Assembly: GCF_017591425.1 (NCBI RefSeq)
Contig: NW_024465885.1
Coordinates: 35,100,501-35,164,500 of the forward strand
From: Ochotona curzoniae
Taxonomy: Eukaryota > Chordata > Mammalia > Lagomorpha > Ochotonidae
DNA: 64,000 bases
Reading direction: 5' to 3'
The notes below the pieces were generated by a model. The model searched no databases, had not been told where the DNA came from, and saw only the letters and a list, made by a program, of their open reading frames with translations. Position numbers and translations under genes: made by a program. Positions 34,566-47,352 of this stretch are shown here, in pieces. Position 1 is the first letter of the stretch, and every line of letters starts with the position of its first letter.

Positions 34566-34880
34566 GGTAGAAGAACACCACTGCCTTCCCTTGGTGACCA
34601 CGATGACCTCAGGGCCTTCTGCAGGCTGAAGCCCTGAGAATCATTGATGGCACAGTATGTTTTTTTTTTTTTTTTTTCAAATGTTTTCTTCTTGTCCATT
34701 GTCTTTAAATAAAAACCCAAAATCGAAAATCCAGGAGATTCCATGAGAGACCTCAGCACATCTGTCGCTGAAGTTTTCACCAGGAATATGGCTCTGCACA
34801 TTTGGGAATGCCAGGCTTCCAGATCCCGAGTCTGCTATGAGAAAACAGATCTCCAGTATTCTAATCCGCCTCTTAGTGGC
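34566..34880. other. Unassigned block with a T(18) run
   Basis: Moderate GC. A T run lies at 34660-34677. It may be more of the adjoining L1 element, but no alignment could be made. Confidence 0.35.
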
Positions 34881-35002
34881 CTATGAAATGCTGAAGCAAT
34901 TTCTATTCTTAGCTGCTGTTGCTCTTTTAGAATAACAATTAACACTATGTTTTTGATTTTACTTTTGTATGTCATCATGTGTTTCTTACCCTTATGATTT
35001 CC

Positions 35003-35024
35003 ACACCACACACACACACACACA
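35003..35024. repeat. (CA)n microsatellite
   Basis: About ten CA units. Confidence 0.9.
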
Positions 35025-35654
35025 AAAACGTGCTACTAGTGGCTTTCCAATTTCCAGATTTGAAGCCAGTATCAAGTTCCTTAAATTAGCTTCTTATGCC
35101 TTTATATTTTAGTATTTGCATTTCTGGAATATTTTTTGTGTATAATGATATTGAATAATGGTGTTAAGATTTAACAATATTAAAGACAGAATTTTCTGGA
35201 TCCACGAATGGAATCCAGTGTTTTTATATAACTGATTCCCCAAGTTTGTATAGTGCTGTATTATTTCTTCTTAAAATGTTTCCTAGAACTCAGTAGTGAA
35301 GCAACCCTGGCTGAAAGTCCCTTTCTAATAGAGTTCCTCTGAGTTATTAACTCGCTATTTTAATACATAAAGAAGTATTCAAATGTCCCATATTTTTCCC
35401 TACATCAGGGTAAGTATATACGCTCTCCTTTCTCATTATTTTGGCAAATTTAGTAACACTGAGGATTTTTTTATTAATATTGTTTAATCATGTCTGTATA
35501 AATATACCATTGTTATGAAGTAACATACATTTGATTAATACTTAGACAAAACAAAAGGATTTTAATTTTCTAGTAATGTATTATTATTTACTCATATTTA
35601 ATATTTTCTTTACTGAGATGTTAAAATTATTTTATATATATGTATATAACACTT

Positions 35655-35942
35655 ATATATTATTATTGGGAAGGCAGTTTAACAGAAAGAAAGGTCCTTC
35701 ATCTACTGATTACTCCCCAGACAGCTGCAAGGTCTGGAGATGAGCTGATCTGAAGCCAGGAAAGAGGTGTGTATTCTGGATCACCCACATGGATACAGGG
35801 TGATTTGGATCATTCTCTGCTGGTTTCCCAAACTACAAACAGGAGCTGGATGGGAAGTGGAGAATCCAGGACATAAACCTGAGCCCATATCGGATGCAGC
35901 ACTTGAAGGTGGAGGATTAGCCAATTATGACATCACACAGGT
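35655..35942 (-). mobile_element. Old CSINE, minus strand
   Basis: 'attattgggaaggcagttta', 'gctgatctgaagccagga', 'aacaggagctggatgggaag', 'gagcccatatcggatgcag', 'attatgacatcacacaggtt'. Only about 10 bp separates it from the next SINE in the same orientation. Confidence 0.85.
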
Positions 35943-35952
35943 TCTTAAACTC

Positions 35953-36285
35953 ATTATTTTTTTAAAGATTTATTTATTTTTATTGCAAAGGCAGACATAC
36001 AGAGAGAAGGAGTCACAGAGAGGAAGATATGTCCGAGGGCCACTCCCCAAGTGGCTGCAACGGCTGAAGCTGAACCAATCCGAAGCCAGGAACCAGGAGC
36101 TTCTTCCCAGTCTTCCACATGGGGGCAGGGTCCCAAGGCTTTGGGCTGTCCTGGACTGCTTTCCCAGGCCACAGGCAGGGAGCTGGATGGGAAGTGGGGC
36201 TGCAGGGATTAAAATTGTTGCCCATATGGGATCCCGGCGCATTCAAGGAAAGGACTTTAACTGCTACGCTATCACACCAGGCCCC
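35953..36285 (-). mobile_element. Full-length CSINE, minus strand
   Basis: Tail 'tttttttaaagatttattta', body with 'gggagctggatgggaagtgg', B-box region 'gattaaaattgttgcccata', head 'gctatcacaccaggccccta'. Less decayed than its left neighbour. The 173-codon frame on the plus strand spans both SINEs and is incidental. Confidence 0.93.
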
Positions 36286-36299
36286 TAAGATTATTTCTT

Positions 36300-37465
36300 A
36301 ATATAAAGGTTTAGAATCATGATACAAATCAATTTTATTATAGTCTTGTGGAAATCTAAATTTCCACTTAATTTTTGCATTAATGCCTGTCCTTTTTTTT
36401 TTAATTTAAATCATATTTTCCAATGTTCTTAGCTGTTGTTTTTCTGTCGCATGATGATATGAAGCACTTACTGTTAACACAACAAAAGCGATTGCTGTTT
36501 TGATACCTTTACTGTTGATTTTGATCCTCTGAACAACACCACAGTATTTTAAGATCTAGAATGCAGACCATATCAGCAATATTGGTCATCTATTTAGGAT
36601 AGTTTGCGAAGGATCACAAAACTTTCTCATGTACTAAAGTTATATCAGAAAGCATGCTGCATGAACACGTTTTTATTTCTTCATGGTTTGAATGTGATAG
36701 GCAAAAATCTCTTCAAGGAGAATTAAGCGATGAGAAAGTAACTTGAACTTGGGAAACTGCCTATTTTTGTATAGGTATTTACAACTTTATCTCTACTGAG
36801 CCAGATGTTTACATTGCCCTGGGAAATTATCTCAGAGATTATCCCCTCTGATCCAAAAAAAAAAAAAAAAAAGGATTTGCTTATCTTAGAAAATTTAAGG
36901 TATTCTTGTCCAGAGGGAAAGGAGTGAGTTACAGAGTTTCTGTAAGATATTTTGTGTACTATTCATGATATCAGATGTTCCTCCTGTGATGAACCCCCCC
37001 CCACCATGACATATACAGGTAATGTTGTAATCTATCATTCCATGAGAAATTGCACAATCGGAGGATATGAGTATTATTTTATCCAAGTGAACATTCTACC
37101 ATTGCTGCAAATGCAATGTATATTTACTGCCAAACACATATTTTCATCAGTGAAATGTCACAGCAATGAAGTCTTTGGTATGATCATTTTTAAAACGATA
37201 GTTTTGGTCAACGTAATGGTGATTCCTATGTTTAAAAAGAGACACTGTAATTAAAAGCAGACATTGCACCAGAAGTTTTAGCATATACTTGTGGGGAATG
37301 GATACTACAACATATACTTTGCATTTCCAACTTAGTGGCAAGGACTTAACAGTGTGTAAAGCCAGAATCGTGATGCTATTTTTGCATCACACTAGAGGAC
37401 TAGTTTCAGTCCTTTCTGTTCTACTTCTGGTCCAGCTGTTGACAAAGCAGCAGCAAATGCTCCAA
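36300..37465. other. AT-rich intergenic
   Basis: A(18) run at 36855-36872 and a C(9) run at 36994-37002. No gene recognised; overlapping frames near 36950-37340 lie on both strands and show no domain. Confidence 0.45.
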
Positions 37466-37469
37466 GTGC

Positions 37470-37665
37470 CCGGTCTCTTGATCTCCAGGTAAGAGACCTA
37501 GGGATCTCATGTCTGGATGCGGATTGCAGCATGGCCCAGCCAATGTTACTGTGTCCATTTAAGGGATGAACCAGTAGACAGAAACTCTTTCTGTGCTTCT
37601 GTTTCTTATGTGTCTCTCTGTGTGACACTGTCACTTTTAAATAAATAAGAGAAAAATAAAAACAA
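37470..37665 (+). mobile_element. Old CSINE, 3' half
   Basis: 'gcatggcccagccaatgtta', 'aagggatgaaccagtagaca', 'tctttctgtgcttctgtttc', 'ttttaaataaataagaga' tail. Rabbit-like older subfamily. Confidence 0.6.
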
Positions 37666-37669
37666 ATTA

Positions 37670-38155
37670 CTGTTTCAATAATTTAATATTCAATTACTTT
37701 TTGAAAAAATATATTTTCTTTCTATTTTACTACCCAATGATATCTGTGATCACAGGTCATAAGTAAACAAAGCTTCATATGTTGTGATATGAAATAATGT
37801 TCAATTACTAAGATCAGAAATATTTTCAAAATCAATGTTGTACCAGGAAAAATACTACTGAATATTAATTGACTATAAGTATACTTATCTTATAATTTTA
37901 AAATAATTACTTCTATTGGAGATATCTCCCAAAGTAAGAGCTCTAAAAATGACGCTCAATCTTAACTGGCTACAAAAGATAAAGTTTCTATAACTTATTT
38001 CTTATAAACCAAATATCTAATGAGGATTTCGTATCTATTTCTAAATTATCATGTGATGATTATATTTATTCATGGGATACAATTGATGATTCAACACACA
38101 CAGAGCACTATGATTAAATTAGAAGGATTAATGTATCTGTTACCTCAAATACTTA
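37670..38155. other. AT-rich intergenic
   Basis: Nothing recognised. Confidence 0.5.
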
Positions 38156-38157
38156 AC

Positions 38158-38463
38158 ATTTTTTTAAAGATTTATTTTTGTTGGACAGTCAGTTATACAG
38201 AGAGGAGAGACAGAGATTCACTCCCCAAGCAATCCCAATGTTCTGAGTTGCACCAATCTGAAGCCAGGAGCCCCAAACCTCTTTCCAGTTTCCCACATGG
38301 GTTCAGGTTCCCAAGGCTTTGTACCATCCTTTTCTGCTTTCCTAGGCCACAATCAGGGAGCTGGATAAGAAGTGGAGCAGCTGGAAATAGAACCTGTGCC
38401 CATATGGGATCCTGGAGAGTGCAAGGTGAGGACCTTAGCCACTAGACCACTGTGCCTGGCCCA
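38158..38463 (-). mobile_element. CSINE, minus strand, with imperfect target-site duplication
   Basis: Tail 'tttttttaaagatttatttt', short 3' region lacking part of the CT block, 'gagctggataagaagtggag', head 'agaccactgtgcctggccc'. Flanks aaatacttaacattt and aaacacttaatattt look like a decayed duplication. Confidence 0.92.
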
Positions 38464-38719
38464 AACACTTAATATTTCTTTGAATTGGGAATATTCAGAT
38501 TCTCCTATTCTAAAGAGTTACAATGTGTCAGAAGTTATTAACACTAGTCAGCAAACTGTGCTATCATTTATAGTATGTAGCTGTGCAATACCCCTGTGCA
38601 TTGTTAAAGGACTCTGTTTAATTGCATGCTTTTGTTGCATATATATGCATTAACATTTTAATTGAATAACACTCCATCACAATTTAATAATTTTTAAGTA
38701 GCAAAGAGACTATAGTAGC

Positions 38720-39010
38720 CAGCTTTGTTTTTTAGGACTGCAGCAAAATATCTGAAAGAAGCTATTTATGAAGTAATGGAGAGTTATTTCAGTTTTCCGT
38801 TTTGGAAGTTGTTAGTCTAGAATGTGGTAAATTCTGCTGGTGCAGCATTAGACGACGGGGTTACTGCTGGCCATCTGGAGGCAGTGCAGGGTTTAACACT
38901 GAAGGTGAGAGCGGGTGTGCCTGGTCATGACCTCATCAAAAGTGCTCCATTCGGATCATCTCCAGTTTAATCATCTTCCAAAGGCTCCATTCTGAGTAGC
39001 ACAACAGAGT
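38720..39010 (+). repeat. Probable ancient mammalian interspersed repeat
   Basis: 'aggactgcagcaaaatatct' through 'tggaagttgttagtct' and 'catgacctcatcaaaagtgc' follow, in order, phrases I associate with a very common old mammalian repeat ('actgctataacaaaatacc', 'ctggaggctgg', 'atgacctcatc...cctcccaaagg'). I cannot name the family with confidence. Confidence 0.4.
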
Positions 39011-41645
39011 TAGGTGTTTATTCTCTTAATGCCTTGCACAAGGCACGCGAGGGATCAAGACCTAAGAAAGCGGGGCTTTGAAAGACATGGAAGATGCAGA
39101 GTAATGCCGAAATCATAGAAGTATAAGTTGATTTACATCTAGTTGATTGGAAAAGAAGGTAATCTGTATAGAAGGTTTTATACATATCAGTAAAGACTAG
39201 TATGTTCTATAAAATATTTTAAAATGGAGATAACCAATTCTATCTCTATTGAGTCAAAACCACATGTCCACTTACACCCTATCATCACTTCAATCTTCTT
39301 AATACAGGCATGATGTTCATGTTAACCTTAGGAGTATTAATCATAATGTATAACCATTAAAAAACAATGCATTTAAGTGTTTGCTAAGTTAAACCCTGAG
39401 ACTTTCTACCCTTCACTGGAGCACTCCACACTATTTTATATGTGTTCACATTATCCTTAATGTCCACACTGAAAGCAATACCCTTTGAATAATGACATCA
39501 AGGATGGTCCTGGCCTCGCATCCCACATTCAGAAGTAAACAGTCCCTGTGTGTCTTCAAGAGCATCACTGGCATTCGGGAATGAAGGTCTCCTGCAGCCC
39601 CACCGTTTCTCTTCCTTCAGTAACTTCTCATTATCTACTAGTCCGCCTTCCATCAGTGACACTTTATTCCTGTGAACTTTCACACTCTTCAGTGCCTGGC
39701 TTTACATCCCCTTCATGGTGATCCCCTCCTCCACTCTTCTCACAGATTTATTTTGTCTTATTGCAGAAAGTGCAGAAAGTAATTCACACCTGAAACAAAG
39801 TGGATATGTATTGATTATATGATTTGACAAATTCTGTGAACTTTTTGCGTGGAAAATTATTAAAAATACTTGGTTTACAAAGTAATTATGATATATGTTC
39901 ATTGAAGAATAGATTATTGGACATCATTTCTGTATTGTTCATGATAGTTCTACCAATTTACACTAAAGTACTTCATTGTTTTTTCTTTTGTTTTTCTTTC
40001 TTTAAAAAGAAGTCAGAAATAGATCACATGAATTTTTTAATCAACACTGAAAAAATACATTTTGCCATTTCATGAAACATTTAAGTTTCACTCTGCTGAA
40101 ATTCTTCACACTGTAATGGTCCTGAGCAAGGTGATAATGGTAAAGGGATTACCTCAAACATTCATAGTTGAATATTAATATATTCATTTCCCACACATTT
40201 AAGGGTAATAATGTAAAGAATATTTCAAAAATATATAAGAATACAATGTATATTATTTAAAATCAGTCACAATATTAGATAAATTCTCACAAAGAAAACT
40301 TGTATTTTGGGTTTTTTTCTTTCTTTCTTTCTTTTTTTTTTTTTTTTTTTTTTGCAAAATCTTGAAGATTAGCAAAGCTATTTTAAACCAAACTTGTGGA
40401 AGAGCTGCCACATATATTTAAAAGAGATATTTACAAGAGCATTTTGGTTGTTAAGACATGTGATAGGTTGCACATAAAATACTTTCAGATTTTTTCTGCT
40501 TTTTTCACATTTGCTAGAAACTAGAATTTAAATTATGGTTCAACAATTTTCAGAATGGTCAATATTTATATTTATGCGATGTATATTAAAACTGAGAAGA
40601 GTTGCCAAAAATTAAGTTGATGTCAATCTGTCTTACTAAAGATTTGGACACTGTGATGATCAAATATTTTGAGTATTTTGTTTTGCATTTCACTAAGCAA
40701 AGCACATTTTAACCTTTCATTAAAGGAATATATATTGAAAATTGAAAATATTCATAAACAAATTCTGGTAATATTTAAGAATAATTGCATGATAATAAAA
40801 TTAAATTGTTTTGGAGGAACCTATATGTTTCTAATACATGATATTGCCTAGGAATAAAATAACATCAAGCCACTTTATATAGCATGTTGAAAGCTTTGAG
40901 AGAAAATGTTATCCACCTAATAACGATGAAATATAAAATTCAGACAGAGAAAATAGAGGCTTAAGGTTGCTTTCAACTCTAATACCAATATAATGAGATA
41001 ACCAAATCCTAATGAAGAGTAAGCATGTGGCCTTGTAATTGAGAAATCGGCAGCCAATATCAGAGGCCCTGGATGGTACTGGATGCTATACCTAACCTTG
41101 ATTTCATGTCACTACAAGTCCAGGAAAACTGACGGCTCAACTTATGAAATCCCTGTCATCCAATTGGAAAATTTTGTCTTCGTTCAGCTCACATTCAAAC
41201 TTTTGCTCGAGTCAGGCAGTAATCATTGTGAAAGATGGAGATTTATGCTATAAACATGTAACTCAGCTTTATTTTTCTCATTAAAAGCAATTGCATCTAA
41301 AAATGTAAAGATACATGCATTTAAAAATTTAAAATCATATTTAACAAAAGTTACTATATGTTCTCTTATAATTATTAATGAGTACTGCCATTTTATTCTG
41401 CTTTTATCTTTTTTTCTGAATATACAATAGTTGATGATATTTAGCTTTCAATTAATCATTTATTTATATAGAGAGAACAGGTTTCAAATGTTTCATATAT
41501 GCAGTTATAGATTCATCACATTAGTCCCATTCCTTTTGTACTAAGATAACCGTGACTGCTAGAGAGATATAAAAACACATTATTTAAGAATCATGAATTG
41601 CAATGACAAAAAATTCAATTTTGATTTATAGTGAAAAGGAGTTGA
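39011..41645. other. AT-rich intergenic
   Basis: Contains a CTTT/T(n) tract (40311-40353). 39400-39780 is somewhat GC-richer but holds no supported gene. The rest is unassigned. Confidence 0.45.
40311..40353. repeat. (CTTT)n-poly(T) tract
   Basis: TTTTTTTCTTTCTTTC followed by about 25 T. It could be the reverse of a retroposon tail, but no element body adjoins it. Confidence 0.85.
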
Positions 41646-41649
41646 ACAA

Positions 41650-42180
41650 ATTCTTAATCACAGATTTTATAAGAAGATAATTGTAGGGACAGGTGAATTC
41701 CCAACGGACAGTGTGAGAAAAGTTTGCAGTGGGAATTCTGTAGAGAGTGGAGGGATATCATGGAGAAATATGGATGCCATAATTGTGCAGCAGTGAGCAA
41801 AGAAACAACAATGGGGAATGGAGAAGATGGTACCAATGGGTTGAAACATGGGAGCAAAATTGACAGCCAGAGTCACTGATGACAATTTTTTGTATAAAAT
41901 CTCCCATGGAAATATGGACCCCAGGTTTTGAATACAGCTGCAGGTTAGGGTCATTCCTGGGGGTTATCATGGAGCATGCAAAAATGTAGAGCCAAACATT
42001 TTGAAGGAAGCCAGGACCACAGAGTTCCGCGCTGACTTTGAGTGGACTGGTAACCTGTCAAGGAGCTGCAAATACACCTAAATTTTAAGGTGTGCACAAA
42101 TCCCTGCCTTTCTTAGACTGTGAGATGTATGCTGCCGAGGTTGTGAGGGACCTATATTACGAAAATCATATACCATGAAA
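41650..42180. other. Unclassified GC-richer block next to L1
   Basis: Three overlapping minus-strand frames of 67-95 codons, none with a recognised domain. Adjoins the L1 piece that starts at about 42185, so it may be L1 5' material or a separate old element. Confidence 0.3.
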
Positions 42181-42184
42181 CAAA

Positions 42185-43300
42185 AAATAGCACACCCAAA
42201 AGGGGAAATGTTACATGTTCATGAACAGACAAAATTAATATTAATATGTTAATGCTACTGAAATTAATTTACAGATATAGTGTGATCCCAATTGAAATAT
42301 TTACAACATTGTTCTAGGAACTAGAAGAAACAATGTTAAAATTCACAAAGCAATGCAAAAAAAAAAAAAAAACCTAAATAAATAAACCCATCTTAAGCAT
42401 CCAAAACAAAGCTGGAGGCATCACAATATCAGACTTTAATATATGCTGTTGGGTAGAGTTAATCCAAATAGCCTGGAACTGGTACAAAAACAGACAAGCA
42501 AATGAACGAAATGGAATACAAATACTAGAAATTGGTCTACATGTAAACTATATTTTTTGAGGCATACTGAAATCATTCCAACGGGAAAAAATAATCTTTC
42601 CAGCAAATAGAGCTGGGAAAATTTGATCCACATGTGGAAAGTGTGAAATAAGAGCCCTACCTTCAAACGTATATATAGAATTCAACATACTATGGATCAA
42701 GAATCTGAATATATGATTGGATATCATCAAATTAGAAGAAGAAAACTTCTGGAAAAGTCCAGAAGGCACAGACATGGACAAAGACTCCTTAAAAAATGTA
42801 AAAAAAAAAAAAAAAACCCTTAATAAAGCAAAAATAAGCAAACGCAATTAGAAACAGTGAATAAGCTTTTACACTGCAAAGTAATCACTGAAAAAAAAAT
42901 TATAAGGTAACCTAAAGAATGAGATAAAAATATTTTTGAACTATGCAGCTGGTAGAGGATTAGTATCCATCCAATACCGAGGACAGTATTGAGAGTCCAG
43001 TCAGATCTGGAAATCCTACATTGACCTGGTCATCCCACATCTGGGGATTTAACAAAATTGGAATCAGTATATGAATTATCTGGACCATCATGTGTATTTA
43101 TCTCAATTTACAATTCATAAATTGTGAAATTAACCCAAACACCTGTCAATGGAATACTGGATAAGGAAAGCATCATATGTGTACACTATGGAATACCACA
43201 CAGCCATAAAAAGGAACAACTTCTATCTTTTGCCAAAAAAAAAAATCACTTAAAAGCATTATGGTTGGTGAAATAAGCTAGTTGCAAAAAGGTGCTGCTT
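42185..43300 (+). mobile_element. L1 ORF2 C-terminus and 3'UTR
   Basis: Classic L1 phrases in order: 'gctggaggcatcacaatatc', 'cagactttaatatatgctgt', 'ggaactggtacaaaaacaga', A-runs at 42357-42373 and 42798-42815, 'atactggataaggaaagca', 'tatggaataccacacagcca' and 'taaaaaggaacaacttctat'. Heavily interrupted by stops. A SINE at 43303-43600 splits it from its 3' end. Confidence 0.85.
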
Positions 43301-43302
43301 TC

Positions 43303-43600
43303 CACCTGGCACAATAGCCTAGTGGCTAAATCCTCAGGTAGCATGTGCTGGGATCAGATGTGGGTGGCAGTGTATGTCCCACTTCCCCTTCAGATCCCTT
43401 TTGGTGTCCTGGGAAAACAGAAGAGGATGGTTCAAAGCTTTGGGACCCTACACCCACATGAGAGACACAAAGGAAGTTCCTAGATCCTAGCTTCAGATCA
43501 GCTCAGCTCCAGCTGTTGCTGCCAGTTGGGGAAGGAACCATCATACACAAGACACTTCTTTTTTCAGGACATTCGGCTTTAATATAAAATAAGATAAATC
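43303..43600 (+). mobile_element. CSINE inside L1 3'UTR
   Basis: Head 'cacctggcacaatagcctag', body with deletions, 'cagatcagctcagctccagc', decayed CT region and 'aaaataagataaatcctaa' tail. Diverged. Confidence 0.88.
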
Positions 43601-43775
43601 CTAACAACGCATTTGTCAACAGCTGAGGTGCAGAACATTTTTAGGAAGGGTGTGCAGAGAAATCTTCAATACCCTTGTGAGGAGTAACTAATTTTTGTGT
43701 CCTGCCTAGTAAAAACTGTGTCACATAATGCAACATATTTAATACAAATAAAATAAAATAAAACCTTAATTATTT
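43601..43775 (+). mobile_element. L1 3' end (continuation)
   Basis: 'aaactgtgtcacataatgca' followed by 'acatatttaatacaaataaa' gives the L1 terminal sequence. It continues the L1 piece ending at 43300. Confidence 0.7.
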
Positions 43776-43779
43776 TCCC

Positions 43780-44360
43780 TGAAATGTGGCCACTCACAGA
43801 GAATATTTTAAAAATTCTGTACATGTGAAATCAACATCTAGAAGTTTTAATGTATTTTGTAACATTTGTCAACACTCCAGATGAACAGTAATTAGTTTTT
43901 ACCTATTTGCAAATGTTGAATTCCTAACCAGATCACTAGTTAAGCCTGTGACTTTGAAGTGATCTAAAAATATGACATTGAAAATTAAAAAATAAATAAG
44001 GAAAGAGAAGATTGGATGGGCTATTTGAACAGGAGGTAAGTAAGTTCAGATGTTTCACTATGTTCTTAAATACGTATTGAAAAATACAAGGAATTGTTTA
44101 TATAAATAAAATTTAAGCATAAAACATAATTTGTCAATTATAATTTCTACAGTTTAATATGGGATTAGTAATAATCATTTAATATTGAATCTATCATTTA
44201 TGCAATGTGCAATTAATGAATACTTAATATAAAATGTTAGTCATAATTGATAAATATTGCCCTGTTAAATGAGTTTCTTTTTTCTTTTTTAAACCTACAT
44301 TGATTTTAATAAATATTAAACATGATTTGGTGATCTGAAAATGTAATACTAACAACATAT
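43780..44360. other. AT-rich intergenic
   Basis: Nothing recognised. Confidence 0.5.
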
Positions 44361-44365
44361 TGATA

Positions 44366-44684
44366 GGGCCTAGCATGGTAGCCCAGTTGCCAAAGTTCTT
44401 GCCTTGCAAATATTGGGATCCTATATGGACACCAGTTTGTATCCTAGCTGCTCCACTTTCCATTCAGCTTCCTGCTTAAGGAAAACAGTGGAACTCAGGG
44501 AAAAATAGTGGAACACTGGGAAAACAGTGACAGGAATGCCCAAAGACTCAGGACCCTAGACTCTTGTGGAGACATGGAAGAAACTACCGGTTCCTGGCTT
44601 CAGATCAGCTTAGCATCTGCTTTTGTGTCCTCTGAGAATATGTCTTTCCAATAAGATAAATGAACAAATAAATGTTTAAAGAAT
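44366..44684 (+). mobile_element. CSINE with internal tandem duplication
   Basis: Head 'gggcctagcatggtagccca', 'ccattcagcttcctgctta'. Then 'aaacagtggaact', 'aaatagtggaaca' and 'aaacagtgac' repeat about three times (44482-44530). The body continues to a shortened CT region and an 'aaataaatgtttaaa' tail. Confidence 0.88.
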
Positions 44685-44694
44685 GTCCATTTCC

Positions 44695-45190
44695 CAATTT
44701 GATTTTTATTATTTTCCATTGTTGTTGTCGTTGAGTTTATTAAGTCACCGACATATTCAGGACATTAACCTCTGACAGCTATCTTTGTCAGATAGATGAT
44801 TTGCAAGTTTTTGAAGGGTCTTTTCACTCTTCAAATTTTTGAAAACAAACAAACAAACAAACAAAAAAAACTCCCTGAGATATTGATTATTTTTTGCTTC
44901 GATTTCATTTATTTCTGCTCTAATCATTTTTATTTTTTTTTGTCTTGCTAATTCTGGGTGTGGCTTTTTCCTTCTTTTTCTGTTATTCTTGCTCTCATCT
45001 TGTTTTTCCCAAGATCCATCTTTAAATCTTTAATTTGAGACATTCCTCTTTCATTAATGGAAGCACTTGATACTATGATCTTCTCTCGACATAAAATAGT
45101 ATATGATTTTAATTCATTTATCTACTTAGCTTGCATTGCTGTGGTATTGAATGAAATAGGTTCTCATTAATGGTAGTATCTTTGGGGACA
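44695..45190 (-). mobile_element. L1 ORF2 fragments, minus strand
   Basis: 44700-44835 is the antisense of the C-terminal region ('tttgtcagatagatgatttg'). 44875-45150 is the antisense of the ORF2 linker ('gttattcttgctctcatctt'). They are joined at an (AAAC)n run, implying an internal deletion. Old and decayed. Confidence 0.65.
44842..44870. repeat. (AAAC)n microsatellite
   Basis: Five AAAC units ending in A(8), within the L1 fragment. Confidence 0.88.
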
Positions 45191-45618
45191 GTGATTGTGG
45201 AATAGCAGGTTAAGCCATGCTTATGATACGAACACACCACATGGGTACCAGTTCAAGTTCTCTGTGTGTCATTTTCATTCTGCTCTCTGAAAATGTCCTG
45301 GGAATGCAGTGGAAGAAAATGCATTTGTGAATATCAACCCATGTGGGAAACTGACTTGAAGACTTTGGCCTCTGGCTTTGCTATGGTCAAGTTCTTTGAA
45401 CCAATGAAAGATTCTCAAATGAAACTCTTGGCTCCTGTCTTCATTGTGGACTAGCTCTGGTCATTGTAGCCATTTGGAAAACAAACAAGATAATGCCAAG
45501 TTTCTCACTCTGTATCTATTTCTCTTTCTCCCCAGTTTCTCTGTATTATCTGTCTGTCTTCCCTTCCCTGGAAATCTGTCTTTTTAATAATATAAACAAT
45601 CTTAAAAAAATAATAATG
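45185..45618 (+). mobile_element. Old CSINE with extra internal sequence
   Basis: Rabbit-like phrases 'tagcaggttaagccatgctt', 'gtcctgggaatgcagtggaa', 'actagctctggtcattgtag', then 'ttctctttctccccagtttc' and a long tail. About 430 bp, so 80-100 bp longer than a normal copy. The extra sequence lies around 45330-45430. Confidence 0.65.
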
Positions 45619-45619
45619 C

Positions 45620-47005
45620 ATCTTCAATAAAACATTCTACCCAGATATTTGTGGTGCAAGTAAACAAATATCTTTGTAAGATACATTTTAAATATATAAA
45701 AAAAAATCAACTGCAATAAGGCTTCGAATGTTTGAATGTTGCATGTAAAAGTAGAGGTACATGTTTGATATTATCTGCACAACAAAGCCCTGAAAAGTGG
45801 TCATAACCTGAAAAAAGTAAACATGAAACATGAAATTGGAATGACATTCCCATGGGAACCTTTAAATATCTGAAGGAACAGCAATAAAACATAAGACTGA
45901 ACTTATTTTTCAAATTTAGTATTATCAGTACCTATGATTAAATATTTAAACAAATGAATTGAATGTCTGACCATTTTTAACAAAATGAAAAAGGACATGC
46001 TACCACCTAGTGGTTAATAGTGTTCCTCAAGATGCATTTTCAGCTCCAACTTCCAGAATCTACAGATCCACAGACTGAGGGCTGCATAGCTTATTATTTA
46101 AAGAAACTCAGTATTTTTTCAATCAGAACTCACTTTATGGTCAACAAATAATGTTTATAATTTTATGTTGTATGGTTTCATCTTTATAAGTCTGGACATT
46201 TTTTTATAGAAAGAACATAGAGGGAAAACAGGGTAAACATGGCTGAGCAAAATATTAAAATATCTGAAAATGTAACACACTTCATATATCGGTAAAGATG
46301 AAAATAAACATGGTTCTATATAACAAAGTGACAACATTTTAAGTATTCTTCAGTTTTTAAATATTTAGATTAATATTTTGACAAAATAGATGTATTTTTA
46401 ACATCACCACATGTATGATGGAAATTTGGAAATCTTAATATTAATAATGATAGGAATAATTGCATTGAATATGAATGATAAATTTCAAGTGAATGATAAA
46501 TTCTAATCCATTAAAGTAGGGCATTTTTGTAATCAAGAAGGTGAACATACTTCAGAACAAAACAAGTAGGAACATATATTAAAATAATCTGATTCTAACT
46601 ATGTTATCTGATAATTTATGCATTGATTCCAGTTCTTTTATTTCACCCTTCTGCATGTGTACATGCCTATGGTGTACATATATGTATATTTCTGTGTATG
46701 CAAATTTCTTTCATTTGTGTTATATAGTACTGAACACAGCCTTGCATAATTTTGAGAATAGGACAAGCTGAACTTAAAATTTACAAGGCATACAAGTAAG
46801 TAATATATAAGATGCTATCATGCCTTCTAAAAATAAGGCATTAACCAAATAATTTATTTAATAATTCATCAATAATAGATAAATACATTATATTTTGGCA
46901 CTTAGTGAAATGATCTATTCAGCTGTATAACATTTATAAATTTAAATCATATGATAAAGCAGAAAAACGGACAAGTTATTTTTTTAATAAAGAAGCTATA
47001 TACAA
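45620..47005. other. AT-rich intergenic
   Basis: No gene or repeat recognised. A weak SINE-head-like phrase lies at 46003-46030. Confidence 0.45.
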
Positions 47006-47025
47006 ATAAACAAATCAACATTCTA

Positions 47026-47352
47026 ACCCTGGGTGTGCCCGAGCAGATAAAGTCCTCGCCGTGAACACGCCTGGATCCCTTAGGGATGCCAGTTATGGTC
47101 CCAGCAGCTCCCCTTCCCATCCAGCTCCCTGCTTGTGGCCTGGGAAAGCAGTCAAGAATGGCCTAGAGCCTTGGATTCCTGCCCCTGTGTGGGAGACCTG
47201 GAAGAGCTTCCTGGCTCCTGGCTTCAGATTGGCGCAGCACCTGCCATTGCAGTGACTTGGGGAGTAGATCATCCAACAGAAGATCTGTCTCTCTGTCTCT
47301 CCTCCTCTCTGTATATCTGATTTTGTGATAAAGATAGCATAAATGTTAAAAA
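47026..47352 (+). mobile_element. Full-length CSINE with target-site duplication
   Basis: Head degraded ('accctgggtgtgcccgagca'), then the canonical body and 'ctctgtctctcctcctctct' 3' region. A perfect 16-bp duplication, acaaatcaacattcta, is at 47010-47025 and 47353-47368. Confidence 0.95.

Noticed and set aside
35767..36288. 173-codon plus-strand open frame
   Set aside because: It lies entirely across two minus-strand SINEs; the apparent protein is antisense SINE sequence.
39400..39780. GC-richer patch with a 61-codon minus-strand frame, considered as an exon or pseudogene
   Set aside because: No recognisable protein, poly(A) tail or target duplication; cannot be supported.
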